A DNA stretch of 64,000 nucleotides from JANOQP01 sp044227705 (GTDB taxonomy: Bacteria > Bacteroidota > Bacteroidia > Chitinophagales > Saprospiraceae). The notes under the pieces were generated by a model. It searched no databases. It worked only from the letters and a program-made list of their open reading frames with translations, and had not been told where the DNA came from. The stretch lies in NCBI GenBank assembly GCA_044227705.1, contig JBGAWE010000001.1:1-64000 (forward strand), in the 5' to 3' direction. Of this stretch, positions 32,041 through 38,051 are shown piece by piece (within the stretch, counting starts at the first letter, position 1; each line of letters begins with the position of its first letter). The position numbers were made by a program, and so were the translations under genes.

Positions 32041-32308
32041 CGAGTAGTTTGTAGGAGAATGACCGCCCTACCCTGTTGATTTTTTCTGCCGCACCTTAAC
32101 TGTCCACGAGTAGTTTGTAGGGTTTTGCTTGAAAAGGGCTGAAATCGGCCCGTTTCCGCTATGCCAACTGTCCCATCTTGTCCACGAGTAGTTTGTAGGA
32201 GTTTTCGCGCCGACTCTACTATCCACGAGTAGTTTATAGGAATGCCTGCGAGTAGTTTGTAGGGCATCCACGAGTAGTTTGTAGGAAGTAGCGCGAGTAG
32301 TTTGTAGG
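32041..32308. repeat. oriV: Iteron array, candidate oriV
   Basis: Seven direct repeats of CGAGTAGTTTGTAGG start at 32041, 32107, 32185, 32226 (one base changed), 32249, 32271 and 32294. The last four are 22-23 bp apart, two helical turns, as in iteron origins; the first three are 41-78 bp apart. All have the same orientation. An A+T-rich stretch with TATATATACC follows at about 32312-32360 and could be the unwinding element. Confidence 0.9.
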
Positions 32309-32609
32309 ACAAACCTATATATACCTATAAACGATATTTTACTCCTATATTGACTGTCCTTTACTGTTGAAAAGAAAAAATATAAGGTGGGTCGGTGGGG
32401 TTGTTGTTCGTGGTCGGCGCAGAAGACAAAACCCATTTTGACCCCTACCCTGCTCTACTTTCTTCACTCCCGGTTTCAGGTTGATGTTTCCGCTGGGTTC
32501 GATGGGCCTCCACTGAAGGTGCGATGCATGGAAATTTACGTATTCGCGTGTTTGAGTAAGAGGGGTTTTGAGGAAATGATATTTTGCTCGTTTAAGGAAA
32601 GTAGCGAAA

Positions 32610-32795
32610 AAGTAATGGCGTATAAGCGTAAATGAGCAAAATAGTAAAAAATCCAAAAAGTAAAATATTATTGTAGTAAAGTAGTAAAAAAGCTAAATAG
32701 CTAATGTGCTAAAACGTAAAAGTGTTTTCGCGCTATGGCGTAAAAGAGTGTGTCAGTAAAAGCGCAAAAGCGTAAAAAATGAACGCCGCGTTTAC
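32610..32795. repeat. GTAAAA-motif array upstream of parA
   Basis: About a dozen GTAAA, CGTAAAAG or GCTAAA motifs lie at irregular 7-24 bp steps (for example near 32626, 32644, 32660, 32676, 32684, 32716, 32740, 32756 and 32772), most on the + strand. Inverted counterparts CGTTTAC and CTTTTAC lie just downstream. The stretch has no ORF. Arrays of short repeats in front of a ParA/ParG-type operon usually form the centromere and operator. The rest of 32309-32610 is A+T-rich and otherwise without a recognisable feature. Confidence 0.5.
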
Positions 32796-32835
32796 TTTTT
32801 TGAGGAAATTAGCTTTTACTATTCGCTGATTATCA

Positions 32836-32843
32836 TACCTTTG
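32836..32843 (+). promoter_or_regulatory. parA promoter -7 element
   Basis: TACCTTTG matches TAnnTTTG and stands 20 bp before the chosen ATG. A clean -33 TTG is not seen. It directly follows the GTAAAA array, so the array could autoregulate the operon. Confidence 0.45.
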
Positions 32844-32863
32844 TGAAAACTTTCGGAGTCAAG

Positions 32864-33529
32864 ATGATAATTACGATTGCAAGCCTGAAAGGTGGGGTAG
32901 GGAAGTCCACCATCACGCAAAACATGGCGGTTTGCTTCGCCCACATGGGCTACAAAGTGGCCATCGTGGATGCGGACACGAACCAGTCATGCGTCAAATG
33001 GTCGGCTAACCGGCCGGAGGACGCGCCGGTGATTTTCACGGCGGGATACTCCGATGGCCGGGAGCTTTCGGCCAACATCCGCCCCCTGAACCAGAACTAC
33101 GACATCGTTTTGATTGACGGAACCCCGTCCCTTTCCAAAATGACGAGCAAGATTTTGCTCGTGGCGGACTTGGTTTTCATCCCCATCCTGCCGAGCCTTC
33201 TCGACCTTTGGGCGACACAGGACTTTTTGGAGCGGGTGAAGGATGCCGAGGAGGAGCGCGGCAAGAAAGTCCCCACCTACTTCATCGTCAATCAAATCAC
33301 CCAGACCAACTTGAGCAAGGAGTTTTTGGAGGTCCTTTCCAAGACCGAGGTTCCCGTTTTGGAGACGACCTTGAGGAGCCGTGTCTCCTATCGGGAGGCG
33401 ATAATCACGGGCATCGGCGTGTTCGAGGGCAAGGACGCGAAGGCCAGAGAGGAGATAACCGTCCTCGCCAACGAGGCCCAGGGGAAGATCGACGACATCC
33501 TTAATTCACTAAAGAGAGGTAACCAATGA
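32864..33529 (+). CDS. parA: ParA-family partition ATPase
   Basis: 221 aa from the ATG at 32864, preceded by a GGAG site; the longer frame to 32843 would use a GTG that overlaps the promoter. The deviant Walker motif KGGVGKST (from residue 9), VDADTNQS and YDIVLIDGTPSL are intact. It lacks an N-terminal HTH, so it is a type Ib-like ParA that works with a small centromere-binding protein instead of ParB. That partner follows with a 4-bp overlap. Confidence 0.9.
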   Translation: MIITIASLKGGVGKSTITQNMAVCFAHMGYKVAIVDADTNQSCVKWSANRPEDAPVIFTAGYSDGRELSANIRPLNQNYDIVLIDGTPSLSKMTSKILLVADLVFIPILPSLLDLWATQDFLERVKDAEEERGKKVPTYFIVNQITQTNLSKEFLEVLSKTEVPVLETTLRSRVSYREAIITGIGVFEGKDAKAREEITVLANEAQGKIDDILNSLKRGNQ

Positions 33530-33780
33530 GCAAAAAAACGACGGGCCTGAAGGACATTGTTCTCGCCAAGCCACTCACGACCGCCCTCCCGAAAACGGAG
33601 GTCGATGCCCAAAAGGTGGAGAGGTCCACCGCAAAGATTCACGCCCAGAAGGTGGTCAGGGTCAGCGTCGACCTTTCGCCGGAACTGTACCGAAAGGTGA
33701 AACACGACTCCTTCGATGCCGGCTTGAGCCTCAAGGCCTTCCTCATCCAGATGATTGAGGCCGGGTATGAAAAGAGGTAG
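33526..33780 (+). CDS. Ribbon-helix-helix partner of ParA
   Basis: 84 aa. A flexible basic N-terminus is followed by a C-terminal ribbon-helix-helix: VVRVSVDLSPELYRKVKHDS forms the strand and first helix, then GLSLKAFLIQMIEAGYEK. This is the layout of ParG-like centromere-binding proteins, which also repress their own operon. It overlaps parA by 4 bp and is followed 3 bp later by the primase gene. Likely targets are the GTAAAA array and the palindrome at 34710. Confidence 0.75.
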   Translation: MSKKTTGLKDIVLAKPLTTALPKTEVDAQKVERSTAKIHAQKVVRVSVDLSPELYRKVKHDSFDAGLSLKAFLIQMIEAGYEKR

Positions 33781-33783
33781 GCC

Positions 33784-34707
33784 ATGAACACCCAACAGGC
33801 AAAAAGGCTGTCCTTGCCTGATGTTCTGGCGAAACTTGGCCACCAGCCGGTGCGGTCGGAAAAGGATGGCTTTGAGCTTTGGTATCTCTCGCCCTTTCGG
33901 GTCGAAAAAGTCCCGTCGTTTCACACCTCCTACTTGGGCGGCCAGTGGATTTGGAACGACTTCGGCGACATCGGGGGCAACATCATCGATTTCGTCATCC
34001 GGCACAAGGGCACCAATGTCAAGGGCGCGTTGGCCTTTTTGGGCGACTATGCCGGGCTGGTTTCACGCCCGGCACCGCCGCCCGAGCGGGGCAACCCGGA
34101 ACTCCCGTTCCCCAAGAACCGGCCTGAAAAAAATGAAGACCACGCCCCGAAACTGGTTTTTGAGCGAGCCGCCCCGCTACAGGCAATGCTCAACTATGTC
34201 AGCGAGCGGGCGGTGGACACCCAGATTGCCAAAAGGTACGTCGAGGAGGTGTTTTACCGGAACGCGCAGACGGGCAAGGCCTACTATGCCATTGGGATAA
34301 AGAACCGAGCAGGCGGATATGAAATCCGCAACCCGTATTTCAAGAGCAGCCTCGGCAGCAAGGATTTGACCCTGATTGAGGGCCGGGTAGGGGAGGGGGT
34401 CGTCGTTTTCGAGGGGTTCATGGATTTTTTGAGCTATCTGACGGATTTGAAGCAGGAGGCCCTCGACAGGGACGCGCTCATCCTCAATTCGGCATCATTT
34501 GAGAAGCCCGCGCTGGAGTTCATCAAAGAGCGGGGGTACAGCGAGGCTCACCTGTTTTTCGACAACGACAGGACGGGGCTTGACCTGACGGAGCGGTTCG
34601 TCGAAGCACTCGACGGGGTTTCGGTCATGCCCCAGAACCACCGCTACCATCCCCACAAGGACTACAACGAAATGCTCATGTTCCGAAAGAAGTCATTGAG
34701 CAAATGA
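33784..34707 (+). CDS. Toprim/CHC2-like plasmid primase without zinc ligands
   Basis: 307 aa. The N-terminal part follows the CHC2 primase pattern (WYLSPFRVEKVPSF, IWNDFGDIGGNIIDFVI), but every zinc Cys/His is replaced, as also happens in some Bacteroidota mobile-element primases. The Toprim domain has VVVFEGFMDFLSYL with the catalytic Glu, and AHLFFDNDRTG with the acidic pair. It could prime lagging-strand or transferred-strand synthesis. It is the last gene of the par operon, three bases before a large palindrome. Confidence 0.8.
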   Translation: MNTQQAKRLSLPDVLAKLGHQPVRSEKDGFELWYLSPFRVEKVPSFHTSYLGGQWIWNDFGDIGGNIIDFVIRHKGTNVKGALAFLGDYAGLVSRPAPPPERGNPELPFPKNRPEKNEDHAPKLVFERAAPLQAMLNYVSERAVDTQIAKRYVEEVFYRNAQTGKAYYAIGIKNRAGGYEIRNPYFKSSLGSKDLTLIEGRVGEGVVVFEGFMDFLSYLTDLKQEALDRDALILNSASFEKPALEFIKERGYSEAHLFFDNDRTGLDLTERFVEALDGVSVMPQNHRYHPHKDYNEMLMFRKKSLSK

Positions 34708-34709
34708 GA

Positions 34710-34741
34710 GTTTAAGTAAACGCGCGTTTACTTAAACGCGC
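34710..34741. promoter_or_regulatory. Composite perfect palindrome after the par operon
   Basis: Positions 34710-34737 form a 28-bp perfect palindrome with half-site GTTTAAGTAAACGC. A second inverted repeat, GCGCGTTTA and TAAACGCGC, overlaps it and ends near 34741. The sequence GTAAACGCGCGTTTAC echoes CGCGTTTAC upstream of parA. No T-tract follows, so a protein-binding site (parS-like) is more likely than a terminator. The remaining DNA to 34950 shows nothing that can be supported. Confidence 0.6.
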
Positions 34742-34951
34742 ACCCACCTCCTTTTCTTTTCAACAGCAGGATTTTTCGACTTCGTTAAGGCGCGGTAATA
34801 ACCCCGGACGACCACCTGGGCCCTATGGAAGATGGGTCGCCTGCCAACACTTGGCCCAAAATAGCCTCGATGATACCCTGCACAAATGGCTGCCAGCCCT
34901 TCAAAAACTTGGATTCAAAGCAGCTGGGGCAAAGGACGTTGAACGATAAAG

Positions 34952-35080
34952 CCTTGGGGCTTCGCCCCCGGCGCGTGTCAACGGGTGTCCCCGGCCTTCC
35001 TCCGTTGCACTCCGTGCAGGCCGGGCGATTCCCCTCCCGTTGACACTTGCACCCCCACTGTTCGCCACGAGGCAGGGGTA
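34952..35080. repeat. Inverted-repeat element, copy 2
   Basis: Same element as at 3326. The outer arms GTGTCAACGGG (34975-34985) and CCCGTTGACAC (35036-35046) are perfect here. It lies in the leader of ardC in unit 2, so the same element probably precedes the cut ardC of unit 1. Confidence 0.8.
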
Positions 35081-35097
35081 GAAAGCGACCGGCTTTC
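35081..35097 (+). promoter_or_regulatory. GAAAGC/GCTTTC hairpin or operator, site 3 (ardC leader)
   Basis: GAAAGC (35081-35086) and GCTTTC (35092-35097) with a 5-nt spacer. A GTG at 35128 with a GAGGA site follows at the same distance as the start codons behind the other sites. Confidence 0.5.
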
Positions 35098-35322
35098 AAC
35101 CCGTTCAACCAACCTTGTGAGGACACCGTGACCCAACCACCCGACAGCCGCCCGGCGGCATCGAATTTCATCAAATCTTCATATTCAGAGGCTCCCTTGG
35201 CTGATAGCCTGCGCAGGTCTTCTTCGCCTTTGTCGCGTGTACCTGTCCAGGTCTTTTCGTGCGCCCCGTCCCTACCGGGTGCTGGTGAAGAAGGCGCATT
35301 TCTTCACAAAACAGTCTCTGAA

Positions 35323-36255
35323 ATGGAAAAAAGAGCAAGCAAAACAAGCAAGACCGCCTCGCCCGACATGTACGAGGTGGTCACCAACCGCATCATCGAG
35401 CGGCTCGAACAGGGCGAGCTCGTCTGGCGCAAAACATGGTCGAGCTACGGCCTTGCGCGGAACTACGTCTCGGGCAAGGTCTACCGGGGAATCAACATGC
35501 TCTGGATGAATTTCTTCAGCCCGCACACGGTTCCCTACTACCTGACCTTCAAACAGGCGCACGACCTGGGCGGCCACGTCAAAAAAGGGGCGAAGGCCGA
35601 GCAGGTCATCTACTTCAACGTGGTCTTCAAGGACGCCAACGACCAGACAATCTCCCATGAGGCGGCTGCCGCCATGGGGGACGAGGCCAAGGTGTTGAAG
35701 TTCATGAAGTACTACAACGTCTTCAACGTCGAGGACATCGAGGGCGTCGAGTTCAAAATCGACGACCTGCGACTGTTGCCGAACGAGCGGATTGCCCGCT
35801 GCGAGGAGGCCCTTTCGCGCCACCCCTCGCCGCCGCCGCTGGTGCACGACGAGGGCCGGGCTTTCTACGACTTGGCCGGGGATTTCATCAACATCCCCGT
35901 CATCGAGCAGTTTGAGAGCGCGGAGGCCTATTACGCCACGCTGTTCCACGAGTCCGTCCATGCGACAGGCCACCCCAACCGGCTGAACCGGGAGGGCGTT
36001 GCCCAGTTCGACCGCTTCGGGTCGGAGCGGTACTCGTTGGAGGAGCTGGTGGCGGAGCTGGGCGCGTCCTTTCTGTGCCGCCTGACGGGGGTTGACCGCG
36101 AGGCCGTACAGGACAACTCGGCAGCCTATGTGCAGCATTGGCTGAAGAAGCTCAAAGACGACAAGCAGTTCATCTTCAAAGCCGCCGCCGAGGCGCAAAA
36201 GGCGGTCGATTTCATCGTCGGCCCAAACTTCCTCGGCAGCGACGGCGAGGAATGA
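35323..36255 (+). CDS. ardC: ArdC-like antirestriction protein (unit 2)
   Basis: 310 aa from the ATG at 35323, which gives the usual family N-terminus (MYEVVTNRIIERLEQGELVW). It has the ssDNA-binding N domain and a zincin-like C domain with HESVH and ELVAELGASFL. An in-frame GTG at 35128 has a good GAGGA site and stands 31 nt behind the regulatory hairpin, as do the starts of ssb and the 94-aa gene; a start there would add 65 Ser/Pro-rich residues not typical of the family. Both starts remain possible. The protein is about 95 percent identical to the unit 1 copy. The gene ends in the same terminator. Confidence 0.9.
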   Translation: MEKRASKTSKTASPDMYEVVTNRIIERLEQGELVWRKTWSSYGLARNYVSGKVYRGINMLWMNFFSPHTVPYYLTFKQAHDLGGHVKKGAKAEQVIYFNVVFKDANDQTISHEAAAAMGDEAKVLKFMKYYNVFNVEDIEGVEFKIDDLRLLPNERIARCEEALSRHPSPPPLVHDEGRAFYDLAGDFINIPVIEQFESAEAYYATLFHESVHATGHPNRLNREGVAQFDRFGSERYSLEELVAELGASFLCRLTGVDREAVQDNSAAYVQHWLKKLKDDKQFIFKAAAEAQKAVDFIVGPNFLGSDGEE

Positions 36256-36260
36256 GCATT

Positions 36261-36294
36261 GAGGGGTAGGGTAGGGCCTACCCCTCTTTTTTTT
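36261..36294 (+). terminator. ardC terminator (unit 2)
   Basis: GAGGGGTAG (36261-36269) pairs with CTACCCCTC (36278-36286), followed by eight T. Confidence 0.9.
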
Positions 36295-36295
36295 G

Positions 36296-36423
36296 CTTGG
36301 GACTTCGCCCCCGGCGCGTGTCAACGGGTGTCCCCGACCTTCCTGCGCTGCGCTCCGTGCAGGCTGGGTGATTCCCCTCCCGTTGACACTTGCACCCCCA
36401 CTGTTCGCCACGAGGCAGGGGTT
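36296..36423. repeat. Inverted-repeat element, copy 3
   Basis: Third copy, with perfect arms at 36318-36328 and 36379-36389. It lies between the ardC terminator and ssb, showing the ancestral arrangement that the insertion of 868-3325 and the 94-aa gene disturbed in unit 1. Confidence 0.8.
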
Positions 36424-36440
36424 GAAAGCGAGGTGCTTTC
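36424..36440 (+). promoter_or_regulatory. GAAAGC/GCTTTC hairpin or operator, site 4 (ssb, unit 2)
   Basis: GAAAGC (36424-36429) and GCTTTC (36435-36440), spacer GAGGT, 34 nt before the ssb ATG. Confidence 0.55.
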
Positions 36441-36474
36441 ACCCTATAACAAACCCAAAGAAGGAGATTGAAAC

Positions 36475-36870
36475 ATGGCCATCAACAACCGAATCGAGCT
36501 GCACGGGCACCTGGGCGCGGACGCAAAGACCGTCGACAAGGACGGCAAGGTGTTCGTCGCCCTGCGCGTGGCAACGACCGACAGCTACCCCGTCGGGCAG
36601 GGGGAGGAGACCCAATGGAAGAACCGCGAGACCGTCTGGCACGACGTGGTGGTGTTCCGACCGTCGACGGCGCACTTCGCCCGCGACCTGAAAAAGGGCG
36701 ACCGGGTGCAAGTCACCGGGGGGATTTCCTACCGAACCTTCAAAGACGCGGAAGGCTTCGACCGCAGACAGGCCAGCATCGTGGCCAGCTTCATCGAGCG
36801 CATCCACTATGAGAAGCAGGAGGAGCTTTCCTTGAGCGAGTTCGGCGACGCATTGGACAACGCGCTTTAG
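36475..36870 (+). CDS. ssb: Plasmid single-stranded DNA-binding protein (unit 2)
   Basis: 131 aa, an OB-fold SSB with the same leader (AAGGAG site) and almost the same residues 1-117 as the unit 1 copy. The C-terminus differs (SLSEFGDALDNAL). Like that copy it lacks the acidic phenylalanine-tipped tail. It is followed 13 bp later by a small gene not present in unit 1. Confidence 0.95.
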   Translation: MAINNRIELHGHLGADAKTVDKDGKVFVALRVATTDSYPVGQGEETQWKNRETVWHDVVVFRPSTAHFARDLKKGDRVQVTGGISYRTFKDAEGFDRRQASIVASFIERIHYEKQEELSLSEFGDALDNAL

Positions 36871-36883
36871 AGAAGGAAAGAGG

Positions 36884-37150
36884 ATGCCCAGAGGCCTGAC
36901 CCCCAGAGAACGAAAGGCCGTGGCTTGGTTCAAAGCGCAGTTGATTGCTTACCACGCGGCGGCCCTGAAAAACGCCTTCGGGTGCCGGTTGCCGCTCAAT
37001 GCGGCGAGTTCGGGGCTGGAATACGCCGACTGGTACTGTGAAGAGTTGCTATCGGCGGCTGATGCAAAAATCAGATTGGGCCAGATTTGCGAGGCCCATC
37101 GCCACAGCTTGGAGGAAGAATCCGCGCCCGTTGATGAAGAAACGAAGTAA
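36884..37150 (+). CDS. Small hypothetical protein downstream of ssb
   Basis: 88 aa. GAAGGAAAGAGG precedes the ATG. The product is mostly helical and contains RERKAVAWFKAQLIAYHAAAL and a Glu-rich tail. No family was recognised. It occupies the place of the unrelated minus-strand gene 4328-4723 of unit 1. An imperfect inverted repeat (GTAATGAATT) in the 24-bp gap to the convergent gene may end both transcripts. Confidence 0.6.
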   Translation: MPRGLTPRERKAVAWFKAQLIAYHAAALKNAFGCRLPLNAASSGLEYADWYCEELLSAADAKIRLGQICEAHRHSLEEESAPVDEETK

Positions 37151-37174
37151 TGAATTGCGTAATTCACTACTTAT

Positions 37175-37570
37175 CTAACACATGGCCACTTCCTGTCTGA
37201 CCTTCATGATTCTTTTCGATGCATCGAAAAGAACGGTTTTGGGAAGGACACGGTGCTCGTCGGCCAGATAGAGACCGAGACCGTCGAGGGCAGGGGAGAG
37301 AGCCGTTCGCAGCGCGTCGGTGTCCTTGAAAAAGCAGTCGAAGCTGAACATCGACCCGTCCGAAAGTGTGGCACCCCCAAACAGCATGCCCTCGGAGAGC
37401 GGCACCCTCGCCATGGTGGCCTTAAACTTCCGGGCGAACTCGCCCCCCGGCCCGTCGTTGTGGAAGATGAGTTCGAGGCCGATGGGGTGGGTTTCCGAGC
37501 TTTTGAAGTCCCGTGCGTCCTCGCTGGGGTAGACGGAGAACGTGCCGTGCACAAGGCGTTTTTCGGGCAT
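37175..37570 (-). CDS. Conserved small gene downstream of relaxase (unit 2)
   Basis: 131 aa from the ATG at 37570, with AAAAGGAGG upstream. It is the counterpart of 4744-5139 and shares VHG-FSVYPSE, THPIGLEL and LDGLGLYLAD. Several residues in the middle differ between units (EAMLFRTAP against EGMLFGGAT), so the gene has diverged under constraint. Function unknown; part of the relaxase operon. Confidence 0.7.
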   Translation of the reverse strand: MPEKRLVHGTFSVYPSEDARDFKSSETHPIGLELIFHNDGPGGEFARKFKATMARVPLSEGMLFGGATLSDGSMFSFDCFFKDTDALRTALSPALDGLGLYLADEHRVLPKTVLFDASKRIMKVRQEVAMC

Positions 37571-37640
37571 GAGTGCCTCCTTTTCAACCAATTCCTAGCA
37601 CAGAAACAGGCCGAAGGCCACCGTCCAATGAGGCGGGCGG

Positions 37641-38051
37641 TCACATCCCCGCCCGCCTCAAGTTCTCCGAGTCGAAGGCGATGCGACTGACGAACAGGGC
37701 GTTCGTGTTGAACACCGTCTCGCGGCTGTCGGCGAACTCCCTCACCTCTTTCACGCGCCTGTCCTGCAAATGGCGGAACAGCTCGTCGAGGTTGCGCCCC
37801 TCGATGTGGACGGTCCCGGCATTGAAGAACAGCACGATGGACGCGCCCGGCTCGTGGCACATCTCGGAGATGTCGGAGGCGGCGACCATGTGCTGCCGCC
37901 CGTTCTTGAGGGTGAAGCAGAGATAGTCCACTCGGTCGGTCGGCTGGCGCAGCAGCGTGAAGAACGCCGTTTCGTGGAGGCTGTCCTCCTTTTCGCCCGT
38001 CGCCTTCTCGCTCCAGCGCAGGGACGGGTTATAGGTTTCTTCTTTTTGCAT
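37641..38051 (-). CDS. Conserved protein overlapping relaxase 3' end (unit 2)
   Basis: 136 aa, counterpart of 5209-5622, with the same 23-bp overlap with the relaxase gene. Conserved core VDYLCFTLKNGRQHMV, CHEPG-SIVLFF and GTVHIEGRNLD. Function unknown, probably linked to transfer. Confidence 0.7.
   Translation of the reverse strand: MQKEETYNPSLRWSEKATGEKEDSLHETAFFTLLRQPTDRVDYLCFTLKNGRQHMVAASDISEMCHEPGASIVLFFNAGTVHIEGRNLDELFRHLQDRRVKEVREFADSRETVFNTNALFVSRIAFDSENLRRAGM

Noticed and set aside
32041..32308. Possible CRISPR array
   Set aside because: Repeats are only 15 bp, unevenly spaced, next to a rep gene and without cas genes; they fit iterons.
35272..36411. 379-aa minus-strand frame over ardC
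   Set aside because: Overlaps a clear ArdC gene, the terminator and a repeat.
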